Positions 44,048 through 54,600 of a stretch of 64,000 bases of DNA are shown piece after piece (within the stretch, counting starts at the first letter, position 1; each line of letters opens with the position of its first letter). This DNA comes from Magnetococcales bacterium DCbin4 (GTDB lineage: Bacteria; Pseudomonadota; Magnetococcia; Magnetococcales; UBA8363). Position numbers and translations under genes: made by a program. The stretch is from assembly GCA_002753735.1 (NCBI GenBank), contig PEAN01000003.1, positions 1-64,000 of the forward strand, in the 5' to 3' direction. The notes below the pieces were generated by a model. It saw only the letters and a program-made list of their open reading frames with translations. It ran no database searches and was not told the origin of the DNA.

Positions 44048-44938
44048 ATGAGCGTGTCGAAACGACTGGCCATCATGTTTGCCGATATTGCTGGAAGCAC
44101 CAAACTGTATGAAACCGTAGGTGATGCCAAAGCCAGGGAACTGACCTCCCAGTGCATTGACCTCATGGCAAAGATCACTGCGGATTACCAGGGAGTTGTC
44201 ATCAAAACCATCGGCGATGAAGTCATGTGTACCTTTCCCTCCGCTGATCTTGCCGCTCAGGCCGCCGTCAGGATGCAGGAGAACGTCGAGGAAAACGAAC
44301 ACGAATGGAACACCAAACTTCGTATTCGTGTCGGGTTTCATTTTGGTGATGTCATCGAAGAACATGGCGATGTCTTTGGCGATGCCGTCAACCTTGCCGC
44401 CAGAATGGCGGCCCAGGCCAAAGCGGATCAGATCATCACCACGGGGGAGACCCTTGACATCATGAGTCCCCATCTGAGCGCCGATGGCAGGGAATTGATC
44501 CGTACCCATGTCAAGGGCAAGTCGGACCCGATCCGCATCTGCGAACTGACCTGGGGTGAAGAAGAAGAATTGACCATCATGGGTGGGCATACAGAAGCCT
44601 CCGCGATGACCACCGAATCGATCAAGGCGGTCTTCCAGCGCAAGGAAGTTGTGGTCAGCGCCTCTTCGGGTGCGGTCAGCATGGGGCGTGGCAAGGACAA
44701 CACCTTCATCGTTCCCGATACCATGTCATCGAGGAATCACGCCAAGATTGAATTACGCCGCGGACGCACCTATCTTGTGGATCAAAGCACCAATGGCACC
44801 TTCGTATTGACCACCACCGGCGAACGATTTCTGGTCCACCGGGATGAACACATCCTTTCGGGCCGGGGGGTCATCGGTCTGGGCCGGGAAGTGACGGCCA
44901 CCGATCCGTTGGCAGTACATTTCATGCCGGCAGAATGA
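44048..44938 (+). CDS. Class III cyclase with C-terminal FHA domain
   Basis: About 296 residues. The cyclase domain (1-170) carries AIMFADIAGSTKLYE and KTIGDEVMCTFPS as metal sites and GDAVNLAARMAAQA later. The C-terminal FHA domain (about 205-290) has SMGRGKDN, MSSRNHAKIEL and DQSTNGTFV. ATG 44048 has a strong AGGAGAGGAAGG upstream. Cyclic nucleotide synthesis may be tuned by phosphothreonine binding, with the PP2C gene upstream removing the phosphate. Confidence 0.92.
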   Translation: MSVSKRLAIMFADIAGSTKLYETVGDAKARELTSQCIDLMAKITADYQGVVIKTIGDEVMCTFPSADLAAQAAVRMQENVEENEHEWNTKLRIRVGFHFGDVIEEHGDVFGDAVNLAARMAAQAKADQIITTGETLDIMSPHLSADGRELIRTHVKGKSDPIRICELTWGEEEELTIMGGHTEASAMTTESIKAVFQRKEVVVSASSGAVSMGRGKDNTFIVPDTMSSRNHAKIELRRGRTYLVDQSTNGTFVLTTTGERFLVHRDEHILSGRGVIGLGREVTATDPLAVHFMPAE

Positions 44939-44957
44939 ATATTATCAAGATCACATG

Positions 44958-45154
44958 ATTCCCGCGTTCGCAGGAATGACGAAGGACCGGCCCAAAGTTT
45001 TCATTTTGGCTTCAGTTTTGCATACCCCTCCCCCATGATGTTTGGGAGATCACATCCCACATGGTTTCTTTTCTGCTTTCAGTCTTTATTGACTCCGCAA
45101 GGGCGGGGATCTGAAACTCGAAGCAACCCTCAGTGTTTTTGATCCCCGCCTGCG
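44958..45154. repeat. Paired intergenic hairpins upstream of the phosphoesterase gene
   Basis: ATTCCCGCGTTCGCAGGAAT (44958-44977) is a short hairpin of the widespread ATTCCCGC...GGGAAT type. CGCAAGGGCGGGGATC (45096-45111) and GATCCCCGCCTGCG (45141-45154) form a second, longer inverted repeat. The remaining 44939-45252 holds no gene. Confidence 0.55.
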
Positions 45155-45252
45155 AAGAAATGACGCCTGTATCTTTGTAACAAGACACTTCTTACAAATA
45201 TTAATACACCTTCCCAGACCCCATCTAACAACTTAAATATTATGGAGGCGAC

Positions 45253-47625
45253 ATGATCCCTGTTAAAATCGCTCATCTTTCCGACCTTCATTGTGATGGG
45301 AAACCAGACTGGGTCGAAAACTATTTTGCACCGGTCATTTCCTTGCTGGAACGGGAGGCTCCGGAAATCATCGTCATCACAGGTGATAGTGTTAATTCTC
45401 CAAGAAAAAAACAATTTCGGACACTTGTTGAATCCATTAAATATCTTGAAGAAAGAGTAAGAACTGCATTACAAAAACGTAATAATAATAAATTATTTAT
45501 TGTAGTCGTACCGGGAAACCATGATAAATTCCACTACGGGGTTAGATTTTCTTTATTGGGAATAAAATTATTTGGCAAGGAAAAACTATTCCACGAGTCT
45601 CTTTGCGCAATTTACGGAAAAGGTTGCTTGAAGGAGACGATAAGAAATATACGCAGTGAATATGGAGTGTCATTATTCCCCCTGGATTCGTGCCAAGGAC
45701 GGATAGACTTTGCACGTGGATATATTAAAAACCCTTTAGGTGACTTTAGGGAATACAATGAAATTCTTAAAGCTGGAAATAAAGAAGGAAATCCATCACT
45801 CCGGATTGCACTACTTCACCACCACCCACTGCCAGTAATTTCTGCCCCGATCACGGAAACCAAGTTAAAGAATAAAATAAGGTCAAGGTACCTATCTTTG
45901 GATCGAGCGATGGCATTTCTCAAGGCAGCTCATGAAACAAAGATTGATATCGTACTTCATGGACATAAACATATCAATGGAGAATATAAACTTGAGCAGT
46001 ATGTTCCAGATACCGAGATATGGAACAACCTGATTGTCTCTGCCTGTGGTTCCTCGGCAAAAAGGAATGAGGATAACCGTAACATAAAAATAATGGAATT
46101 ATCTACAAGCGAAGGTTTGATATTAAGAAATTATATTTTTCATGGTGATGGCAATTTATTTCAACTCAGAGGCGACCGAGTAGTACTTCTCAGCCTGAGC
46201 GAAATTCGCAGGCGACTTTTCCATAGAGATGTTGATTCATGGAGAGTAAACGAATCTCCGGTTCAGGAAGCCATCAGAAAGAAAAAGACAGTAACTCTAC
46301 AAGACGGTGGTGATGGTGATGGTGAAATAACCATCGACGTCGACGGAATCAAGTGGAAGAAAGGGATTGAGAGCTGGAATAAAAATCTTAAGGAAACAAT
46401 CTGCGCCTATACTGGCAGGGTAAAAGTATTTAAGCTTAAGGCTTACCATAAAAAATCTTCTCTCGCAAATTGGCAAGCGAGTATTGACCGTGCTCAGTTA
46501 TCCGATGATTTTCCAATGCACCCAGACGGTGAGGAAAATATTGAGATAAAATTACCAGAACAAAAATATGACCTGAACAGAGATATCGTCTCTGGATGTG
46601 TGATCAAGTATCTCCTCCACAATGGATACGCCTTGACAGAAAAAGAGCATCGTCTGACCAATGATGACTGGCCTGCACAAATCAACCGTTCCGAGCTGGT
46701 CAGCATCCGTGCCGATTATCCCGTACAAACACTTGAAATAGATATATTCTTCCCTGAAAGATCGTTTCCTGATCCTAATAGGATTGCGTTTGAAGTTTAC
46801 GACAGATCATCAATAAAACCAGGACAGAAAATGATTTTACATAAAAGAGCTGAACTTATTGAAAACGAAATAAATTCTAACAATTGGACCATTAGATCCT
46901 GGAAAAAAGAAAAGAAAATAAATCTTAGGATCGACTGGCCACGCCTTGATATGATATATATACTTAGATGGGACGTCCCCAACCCTCATTCGGGAGAGGA
47001 TTATACAGAATTAGATAAGCTTGAAACAGAACTCCAATCAGTATTTTCAAGAAGGGATTCTGAACTTACCGATTTTTACAATCAAATTTGCACAGAGATA
47101 AAAGATTTCTTTTGTGTGACATCCGGTACAGATCTGCTGATATTTCTCTTCGGAAGGAAGGATAATAGCGACAAATTATCTGTTATACTTAAGCCAGAAG
47201 GGATCAAAGAATGCAGCCAGCTCCTCATCGGTCGTGGGGTAGAGGGTACAGCTTTTCGGACAAATCAAGCTCAAACTTTTGACCACGAACGATATCGAAA
47301 ATATCCCTTGGAGCATGTCATTCCTGATGTAAACCCAGTTGCCATGTTGGGACTACCACTTTCACTGAAAATTTTCCCGAAAAATGAAGAAAGAAAAACC
47401 CTACGATTCACCCCTTTTTCGATCATCAGCATCATGACAGAATCAAGCTCCAGCGGTCTTCGAGATTTTAAATTTAAAGATCAAAAGGAAAAATCAGATA
47501 AAGCGGACCCGGAAGATATTGAAAAAATAACAAGAATAAATAGTAAGATAAGCGGCACGATAAAAACCTTTATTTACAGAAAGGGACTTTGGGGCAAAGT
47601 TAACGCTTTCCTTAACGGCACGTAG
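45253..47625 (+). CDS. Large calcineurin-like phosphoesterase with GAF-like C-terminal domain
   Basis: A 790-residue, AT-rich gene unlike its neighbours in base composition. Residues 1-300 form a metallophosphoesterase: HLSDLH (8-13), ITGDS (42-46), PGNHD (87-91), LLHHHP (187-192) and GHKH (237-240) supply the two-metal site. Residues about 350-590 are a beta-rich region I cannot assign. Residues about 605-725 look like a GAF domain (LLIGRGVEGTAFRTNQAQTF, then a short loop and AMLGLPLSL). No signal peptide or membrane segment. It stands alone. The combination suggests a sensor-coupled nucleotide or nucleic acid phosphoesterase, perhaps in defence; no function is shown. Confidence 0.8.
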   Translation: MIPVKIAHLSDLHCDGKPDWVENYFAPVISLLEREAPEIIVITGDSVNSPRKKQFRTLVESIKYLEERVRTALQKRNNNKLFIVVVPGNHDKFHYGVRFSLLGIKLFGKEKLFHESLCAIYGKGCLKETIRNIRSEYGVSLFPLDSCQGRIDFARGYIKNPLGDFREYNEILKAGNKEGNPSLRIALLHHHPLPVISAPITETKLKNKIRSRYLSLDRAMAFLKAAHETKIDIVLHGHKHINGEYKLEQYVPDTEIWNNLIVSACGSSAKRNEDNRNIKIMELSTSEGLILRNYIFHGDGNLFQLRGDRVVLLSLSEIRRRLFHRDVDSWRVNESPVQEAIRKKKTVTLQDGGDGDGEITIDVDGIKWKKGIESWNKNLKETICAYTGRVKVFKLKAYHKKSSLANWQASIDRAQLSDDFPMHPDGEENIEIKLPEQKYDLNRDIVSGCVIKYLLHNGYALTEKEHRLTNDDWPAQINRSELVSIRADYPVQTLEIDIFFPERSFPDPNRIAFEVYDRSSIKPGQKMILHKRAELIENEINSNNWTIRSWKKEKKINLRIDWPRLDMIYILRWDVPNPHSGEDYTELDKLETELQSVFSRRDSELTDFYNQICTEIKDFFCVTSGTDLLIFLFGRKDNSDKLSVILKPEGIKECSQLLIGRGVEGTAFRTNQAQTFDHERYRKYPLEHVIPDVNPVAMLGLPLSLKIFPKNEERKTLRFTPFSIISIMTESSSSGLRDFKFKDQKEKSDKADPEDIEKITRINSKISGTIKTFIYRKGLWGKVNAFLNGT

Positions 47626-47687
47626 TTTGCATCGATACTTTCGTTAAGCATCCAGGTGTCAACTTCCTAACGTTTGAGCAGGGTATC

Positions 47688-47912
47688 ATGAAGACCTATC
47701 ACGATGTTCCATTACAACATAACCGAGCCACGGATCCGACCAATTATGGCTTTTTCATCGATGGCCAAGATGGAATCGCTCCAGGAAAGGGCAACTACAG
47801 TGGCCTTTACAGCATTGAGATTGTTCAGATACCTGTCGAAGCCTTCAGTGCCAAACCCGATCCGGACACCACAAAAAAAATCAATCCGGATTCCATGTCC
47901 TTGTCCCAGTAG
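47688..47912 (+). CDS. Small hypothetical protein (doubtful)
   Basis: A possible 74-residue protein (MKTYHDVPLQHNRATDPTNY) with AGCAGGGT about seven bases upstream of its ATG. No family likeness; a second frame overlaps it fully. It lies 63 bases after the phosphoesterase gene and before the repeat elements. Kept only because of the ribosome site. Confidence 0.25.
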   Translation: MKTYHDVPLQHNRATDPTNYGFFIDGQDGIAPGKGNYSGLYSIEIVQIPVEAFSAKPDPDTTKKINPDSMSLSQ

Positions 47913-48023
47913 ACCGATGTAGTACCTACCATTTCTCAAAATCCGCTCACTTGTCGCAATCTCTTCTGACGATGCGTTATTGTGCGAAGATCCGTCTTGC
48001 CAGCCTGATTGGATCCAGCATCG

Positions 48024-48285
48024 AAGTCCAAATCCCTGTGGGGGACGAAGTCCCCCGGGTTTTGGTTCTTTCTCTTCCTGAAGGGACTGATCCTGAAATC
48101 GGAATCAAAACCAACACCATGGGGGCAACTTCCCGGATTCATGGGGAAAGGATGAAACCAAAATCAAAACCTGGGGGGGCTCGTCCCCCCACACCCCCTG
48201 TGGGGGCTGTAAAATCAAAAACAAAGTCAAAATCAACACCCTGGGGGCAATCCCCCAGACCCCTTTTTTTTCTCAATAATTCATT
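48024..48285. repeat. Two dispersed elements in tandem
   Basis: The first copy (about 48024-48142) is degenerate: CCTGTGGGGGACGAAGTCCC at one end, CATGGGGGCAACTTCCCGG at the other. The second (48156-48285) is well preserved, ending in CTGGGGGCAATCCCCCAG (48241-48258) and CCCCTTTTTTTT, with an extra hairpin CCCCCTGTGGGGG inside. The second copy reaches the stop codon of the M20 peptidase gene. Confidence 0.75.
48241..48271 (+). terminator. Rho-independent terminator-like hairpin
   Basis: A perfect 7-bp stem with CAAT loop, followed by ACCCC and eight T. On the plus strand it would end transcripts coming from the 45-48 kb genes before they run antisense into the peptidase. Confidence 0.65.
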
Positions 48286-49651
48286 ACAGATAGTGCAACA
48301 ATCGCACAAGCCCTTCCGTTCCGGTATGAAAGGTCGGCAGGTGCTGGTTTTCATTGGGGGAATGGGGCCGGGAATCGGCCAGGCCAAATCCCAAGAGCAA
48401 TGTATCGATCCCAAACAAATCCTTGATCTTGGCCACGATGGGGATGGTTCCCCCCTCGCCGACCCGGTAGGTCTGGTGCTGAAAACTTTCACTCAATGCC
48501 CGCTTGGCCGCCTGGAACGAGGGCAGATCGTCGGCAAAACGAATGGCAGGACTACCCCCCTTGGGATGATGAATGTCCACCTGAACCCAGGGAGGCGCAA
48601 TGGATTGAAAAAAGGCTACGGTTTTGGCAACAATATCGTCGGGTGACTGGTCAGGGACCAAACGCATGGAAATTTTGGCATAGGCTTTGGATGGCAAAAC
48701 CGTCTTGGATCCCGGTCCGATGAACCCACCCCACATCCCATTGATTTCAAACGTTGGACGATGCCATAAACATTCCAGGATGGAATAACCCTCCTCACAC
48801 CAGGAATGGGCCACACCCACATCCTTGAGAAATCGATCCGGAACAAACGGAAGCGCCAGCAATTCATTGCGCAAGGACTCAGGACATGGGGTCACCTGAT
48901 CGTAAAACCCGGGAATCTGAATCCGCCCCCCCTGATCCTTGACGGCGGCCAACATCCGGGCCATGACCTCCAACGGATTGGCAATGGCCCCACCGAAACT
49001 GCCGGAATGCAAATCACATTGCGGCCCCGTCACCGTCATCTCCAAACGGGTCAAACCACGCAGAGAGGTGGTAATCGCCGGCATCCCCTCACCCCACATG
49101 GATGAGTCGGAAATGATGGCCAGATCGGCACGCAATAAATCCCGATGCGTCGTCAGGAAAGCATCCAAATGCGGACTGCCGATCTCCTCTTCCCCCTCGA
49201 TCAAAAACACAACGTTGATCGGCAAGGAACCGGTTGCCTTGAGGATGGCCCCCACCGCATGGATGTGCATGAGGATCTGCCCCTTGTCATCCGTGGCACC
49301 CCGGGCGAACACCCGATCATTGGCCACATGAGGCGCAAAGGGGGGATGGTGCCACAATGCCAAAGGATCGACGGGTTGTACGTCATAATGTCCATAAATC
49401 AATACCGTCGGTCGATCCGGCCACTTTTTCCATGAACCGGTCACCACGGGCGGACCCTCGAGGTCATGGACCTTGACATCGTCCAACCCCGCCTCCACAA
49501 GCAGTCGCGCCGTGTGCCGGGCACAATCCATCAGATCGGAAGCATGCTCGGGCAGACTCGATATGGATGGAAATTCCAGATAACGGCAAAAATCACCCAG
49601 ATGGCGTTCCCGTGAAGAACGCAAATAATTCAATGATTGATCCATTCCCAT
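48284..49651 (-). CDS. M20-family dipeptidase/metallopeptidase
   Basis: About 455 residues. The dizinc site: YGHYDVQP, ATDDKGQ, EGEEEIGSP, and SDSSMWG later; the lid dimerisation domain carries CDLHSGSFGG; HSPNE near the end is the last metal ligand. It resembles PepV/CNDP-type dipeptidases. ATG 49651 lies two bases after the SixA-like stop, so the pair is likely co-transcribed. Confidence 0.92.
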   Translation of the reverse strand: MGMDQSLNYLRSSRERHLGDFCRYLEFPSISSLPEHASDLMDCARHTARLLVEAGLDDVKVHDLEGPPVVTGSWKKWPDRPTVLIYGHYDVQPVDPLALWHHPPFAPHVANDRVFARGATDDKGQILMHIHAVGAILKATGSLPINVVFLIEGEEEIGSPHLDAFLTTHRDLLRADLAIISDSSMWGEGMPAITTSLRGLTRLEMTVTGPQCDLHSGSFGGAIANPLEVMARMLAAVKDQGGRIQIPGFYDQVTPCPESLRNELLALPFVPDRFLKDVGVAHSWCEEGYSILECLWHRPTFEINGMWGGFIGPGSKTVLPSKAYAKISMRLVPDQSPDDIVAKTVAFFQSIAPPWVQVDIHHPKGGSPAIRFADDLPSFQAAKRALSESFQHQTYRVGEGGTIPIVAKIKDLFGIDTLLLGFGLADSRPHSPNENQHLPTFHTGTEGLVRLLHYL

Positions 49652-49653
49652 GA

Positions 49654-50199
49654 TTATTCCTGGCCCTCGTTCATCACTTCCTTTGGATGCTTGATCCACA
49701 ATACCGAACCACACCCGGGCGTCAGTCGGGACCAATCTTCCGGCAGGTTCAATAACACCATCGTCGCCGTTTTGATCAGTTCCGCATCCCCCGAACCTTC
49801 GATTTTCCAGCCGGTATCATGCGACCTTCCCCACAAGAAAGTGAACAAAAATTCAAGCCCGGGGTTGTGCCCCACCAACATAGTCAGATTTGATTGTGCA
49901 GGGACCGATGCCAACACCGCAAGCAAATCGTCCAGATCCGCATTATAGATGGCAGGATTCCAGGTGATTTTTGTTTCCTCCACCCCCAGGGATTCACACA
50001 CCATGAGCGTTGTCTGCCGTGCCCGTTGGGCCGGACTGCTGACAATATGGTCGGGAATCTGTTGTTGTGCGAACAACCAACTCCCCATGCGTGGCGCATC
50101 ACGCAATCCCTTGTTGGCCAGTGGTCGCTGGAAGTCGGAAAGTGTGGGCTGATCCCATGAGGATTTGGCGTGACGCATGATCAAGAGTCGTCGGGACAT
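49654..50199 (-). CDS. sixA: SixA-type phosphohistidine phosphatase
   Basis: A 181-residue histidine phosphatase: the catalytic RHA motif LLIMRHAKSSWD at the start, SSPAQRARQTTL, and LVGHNPGLEFL with the second histidine. SixA removes phosphate from HPt domains. A CheA with an HPt domain exists at 17 kb, but no link is shown. It is translationally close to the M20 peptidase. Confidence 0.9.
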   Translation of the reverse strand: MSRRLLIMRHAKSSWDQPTLSDFQRPLANKGLRDAPRMGSWLFAQQQIPDHIVSSPAQRARQTTLMVCESLGVEETKITWNPAIYNADLDDLLAVLASVPAQSNLTMLVGHNPGLEFLFTFLWGRSHDTGWKIEGSGDAELIKTATMVLLNLPEDWSRLTPGCGSVLWIKHPKEVMNEGQE

Positions 50200-50413
50200 G
50201 GCAATGACCTAAAATCGCTGAAGAACAAAAGAATCAACCATTCCAACTTACGATAATGAGGTTATCGACATTGATTGCCCTCATCTGGATTACGATAACA
50301 ATATTAACGCAAGCTCAAATTTCCCCATCCATGGCCCCGCACACGGTTATCAACCATGTCATGTGTGCCTCCTCGCCGACGAACGGACCCTCTACGATCC
50401 CATTCTATATAAT

Positions 50414-51157
50414 TTACACAAATAGTTCATGGTTTATTTTTGACTTTCCTGCCTCCATTTCCGCCCCGTTGGCACACGCCCCCCCTTTTCGCTTCAACAA
50501 TTCCAGGTTCAAAATTTGTATCTGCCTGTTATGCATTGAAATAATTTTCTTTTTCTCAAATTCGCCTAAAATTCGCGACAAGGTTTCCGGAGTAATGGAC
50601 AAAAGCGAGGCGAGAATCTGTTTGGGAAATTCCAGATGAATCAAATGATGCCCATACGGATCATGGGGCACTTGCTCCAGGAGGTAACGGGCGACACGGC
50701 TTTGAGCATTCCGCTGGCAGCTATGGCTGAGGCTGCTCAAGTGGCCGTTCAACCGTTGGCTCATCTCTCCCAACAGCGACATGCACACCTCAGGCGACTC
50801 CATCAAAACTTTTCTGAACAGTGCGGCATCGATGGCAACCACCTGCGTGAGCTGCAACGCCTGGGCAGTGACAGGATAGACCTTTCTGTCCAAAAACATG
50901 AGCGCGGTAGCGAACGTTTCCCCGGAGCGAATGATGTGCACGATCTTTTCATCGCCAGCCATCGTGATCAAAGCGAGTTTAATCAACCCATCATGTAAAA
51001 AATAAAAGTGGGTAAAAGGTTGCCCCTGATGGAACAGCGTATGGTTCTTCTCGACATCCCGACACAGAATTCCCGTTTTCAGCAGATCCCACTGCGTGGG
51101 CGACAGGGAGGCGAACAACAAGGTCTCTTGTAAAATTTTATTGATTTGAATTGACAT
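50414..51157 (-). CDS. Crp/Fnr-family transcriptional regulator (DNR/NnrR-like)
   Basis: A 247-residue regulator. The N-terminal cyclic-nucleotide-binding-type fold lacks the four-cysteine cluster of FNR. The helix-turn-helix FPKQILASLLSITPETLSRIL carries the E--SR recognition residues that read TTGA(T/C)-N4-ATCAA. Exactly such a site lies upstream of the divergent nitrite/nitrate enzyme operon (51407-51420), so this protein is the likely local regulator. Sensing of NO through haem is known for DNR proteins but not visible here. Confidence 0.9.
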   Translation of the reverse strand: MSIQINKILQETLLFASLSPTQWDLLKTGILCRDVEKNHTLFHQGQPFTHFYFLHDGLIKLALITMAGDEKIVHIIRSGETFATALMFLDRKVYPVTAQALQLTQVVAIDAALFRKVLMESPEVCMSLLGEMSQRLNGHLSSLSHSCQRNAQSRVARYLLEQVPHDPYGHHLIHLEFPKQILASLLSITPETLSRILGEFEKKKIISMHNRQIQILNLELLKRKGGACANGAEMEAGKSKINHELFV

Positions 51158-51692
51158 GGATCACGTTTCCCAATCATCCAAAAGGTTACTTCTCAATGAT
51201 TTCCCACCCGGTGAGAAACCATAAGGATCCAACACGGCAAAGACTGATCACCAACAGACAAAAATCCATGCACCCCAGATTCCCTACCCAACTGACATCG
51301 GAACCCGGATTTTCTTATCGATCAAGTATGTTATTTATCATTCCCCTTTTCAATCGTCGACAATTAATCCATGAATTACCATCATGGAAAAGAAAATGAA
51401 CAGAACTTGACACACATCAAGTCATTTGCCTCCAAAATAGGCAAATCTGCATCGTCATCATGTGATTTCCATGTTAGAGTGGCATTGTTTCGGTCATCAA
51501 GTAATAAATAGATTATTGACTGATTTTTTCGAACACGAAAATTTCCCTGCTTAACGAACAATCTAGGTTTTGTCACATAGTATTTTATTTTGCCGATAAT
51601 GTTTTTATAACTATATTCATAGATAATTCCATTGGCGGGTCGTTGGAACACCGCCAATCGTGGCATCATTCCTGGACGAAAAAGGAGCAGTC
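51158..51692. other. Divergent control region between Crp/Fnr gene and molybdoenzyme operon
   Basis: 535 AT-rich bases with no gene. It contains the FNR/DNR-type box at 51407-51420 and a long leader of about 270 bases before the alpha-subunit ATG. An AAAGGAGCAGTC ribosome site precedes ATG 51693. I see no second box. Confidence 0.6.
51407..51420. promoter_or_regulatory. FNR/DNR-type operator
   Basis: TTGACACACATCAA matches the dyad TTGAT-N4-ATCAA with one substitution. It lies between the Crp/Fnr gene (divergent) and the molybdoenzyme operon, suggesting control by low oxygen or nitrogen oxides. Confidence 0.75.
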
Positions 51693-54600
51693 ATGTCCAA
51701 TATTGTATCGCGACGCAATTTTTTGAAGGTAGCTGCCACCACGGGGCTGGGCGTCTTGATGGATCCGGTCGATCTGTTTGCGCAATACCGGTCCCTCACC
51801 CCGGTGGTGGTGGAAAATCCGTTGAAAGCCTATCCCAACCGGGACTGGGAACGCCTCTATCGAGATATTTTCAAACATGACAGCACATTTGTTTTCATGT
51901 GCTGCCCCAATGATACCCACAACTGCCTGTTGAATGCCTACGTCAAAAATGATGTCGTCGTTCGCATCGAACCCACGTACGGCTATGGCAAGGCTACCGA
52001 CCTGAATGGCAACCAGGCGAGCCACCGCTGGGATCCGCGTTGTTGTCAGAAAGGATTGGTTTTGGCCCGGCGGTTTTATGGCGATCGCAGGGTCAATGGT
52101 GCGTACCTGCGCAAGGGATTCAAGGAATGGGTGGACAAGGGATTCCCCCGTGATCCGAAAACGGGGGCTGCACCCAAGGAGCTGATGCGCCGTGGATGGG
52201 ACACCTGGGTCAAGGTTCCCCATGACGTGGCCCATGATTATCATGCCCGAACCCTGGTCAACGTCGCCACGACCTACTCGGGTACCGAAGGGGCGCAACG
52301 CCTGCTGGCCCAGGGTTATGACCCCGACATGGTGGAACAGGTGGGCGGCGCCGGGACCCGGGTCATGAAACATCGCGGCGGGATGGCCAAACAGGGGGTG
52401 TTGCGCATCTTCGGTGCCTTCCGTTTCGGCAACAGCATGGCATTGCTGGACGCCAAGGTCCGTGGGGTTTCACCCGAGGATGCCAAGGGATCGGGTTCCT
52501 GGGACTCCTACACCTTCCACACCGACCTGCCGCCGGGTCATCCCATGGTCACCGGCGACCAGACCAATGATTTCGATCTGTTCGATACGGAAAACGCCAA
52601 TGTGATCGTGGTCTGGGGGATGAACTGGATCGCCACCAAGATGCCCGACAGCCATTGGCTGACCGAAGCCCGGCTCAAGGGGGCCAAGACGGTTGCGGTC
52701 ACGGTCGAATATTCCGCGACCGCCTCCAAGTGTGACGATGTGGTGGTCATCCGCCCCGGGACCGATCCGGCGTTTGCCCTCGGTGTCGCCCAGGTGATGA
52801 TGGCCAACAAGATGTACAACACGGAGTTTGTCAAAAACTTCACCGACCTGCCCACCCTGGTGCGGATGGACACCCTGGATCGCCTCTCCGCCAAGGATGT
52901 CTTCCCCAATCATGTCGATCAAGCCCTGGGCAACTGGACCGCGATCATCGCCAAGGACCAGAAAGCCCCTCCGACGCCCAAACAGAACGGCATCCAGATT
53001 CCCGAAAAGTTGCAAGGGGATTTTGCCGAATTCGTCATGTGGGATGCGGCGCAGAAAAAACCGGTCGCAGTCTCCCACAACGATCTGGGGACACATTTTG
53101 CCAAACTGGGCATCGATCCCGCCCTGGAGGGGACGTTCGACATCACCCTTGCCGATGGCAAAACGGTGAAGGCACGTACCGTCTTCGACCTGACCCGGGA
53201 ATATCTCGACGCCAACCTCACCCCCGCCCAATGTTCCAAGATCACCTGGGCACCCGAATCGGCCATTACCAGCCTGGCCGAAACCATTGCCGAAAGTCAG
53301 GGACGCACCCTCATCGCCTGCGGCATGGGACCCAACCAATTCTGGAACAATGACAACAAGGACCGGGCGATTTTCCTGATCCTGGCCTTGGCGGGGAGCC
53401 TGGGCCATCATGGCGGCAACATCGGCAGCTATGCCGGAAATTACAAGAATACCCTGTTTTCCGGTGTTCCCAAGTGGACCCTCGAAGATCCGTTCAATCC
53501 CCAAACCGACCCGGCGGGTGAGGTCAAGGTCAAGCCGTATCTACGCCCTGAATCAATGCACTACTGGGCCAACGGCGAACGGATCATGAAGGCGGGCAAT
53601 AAAAAGATCACCACCGGCGCCCATACCCCGACCCCGACGAAGGTGATCTGGCAGGTCAACTCCAACTCCTCCCTGGGCAACCAGAAAGGCTTTTACGACG
53701 TGGTGTTCAACACGTTACCGAAGGTCGAGTTGGTCGTATACAATGAATGGTGGTGGACCGGTTCCTGCGAATTCAGCGATATCGTCTACGGCGTGGATTC
53801 GTGGATGGAGTTCAAATATCCCGACCTGACCGGTTCCAACTCCAATCCCTTCCTGCAACCCTATCCCGTCACCCCGATGCGGCGGACCTACCAGACGGTT
53901 TCCGACAACGAAACCTATCTGGGTGTCGCCCGTGCCCTGACAAAATTGACCGGGGAAAAGCGTTTTGAACAACTGTGGCAATTCATCGCCGACAAGCAGC
54001 CGAACATCTACCTGCAACGGATACTTGACTTCTCCGCCCCCCTCAAGGGGTACAAAATGGAGGAGATCTCGCGTCTGGGCGATCAGGGAATCCCCTGTTT
54101 GATGAATACCCGCACCTATCCACGCATCAACAGTTACGAGCAGGTCAACGAATCCAAACCCTGGCACACCCGGACCGGGCGGTTGGAATTTTATCGTCCC
54201 GAGATCGAATTCATCGAAGCGGGTGAGAACATGATCGTTCACCGGGAACCTTCGGATGCCACGTTCCATGAGCCATGCGCCATTCTTGCGACCGCGCATC
54301 CGGCACTTCGACCCAAGACACCTGCCGATTGGGGCATTCCCGCCAATCAAAAGGATCACATCACCCGGCAGATGCGCAACACCGCCATGGATGGCAAAAC
54401 CCTGCTCGACAGCAAACACCCCCTCCGGGACAAAGGGTGGGATCATGTGTTCCATACCCCGAAGTATCGCCATGGTGCCCATACCACCCCCACCGATCTC
54501 GACTACATGGCAGTTTTGTTCGGCCCGTTCGGCGACATGACGCGGCGGGACAAACGGATGCCCGGTGTGGGTGAAATGTATGTGGACATTCATCCCGATG

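Noticed and set aside
43136-44590. A 484-codon minus-strand frame across the phosphatase and cyclase genes
   Set aside because: It spans two well-identified plus-strand genes in the antisense direction and has no family likeness.
50256-50639. A possible small exported protein (MRLSTLIALIWITITILTQ)
   Set aside because: The start looks like a signal peptide, but the frame runs antisense into the end of the Crp/Fnr gene and the rest is low-quality text with no homology impression.
51158-51692. A minus-strand ORF (51382-51669) inside the control region
   Set aside because: No ribosome site or family likeness, and it covers the FNR/DNR dyad.
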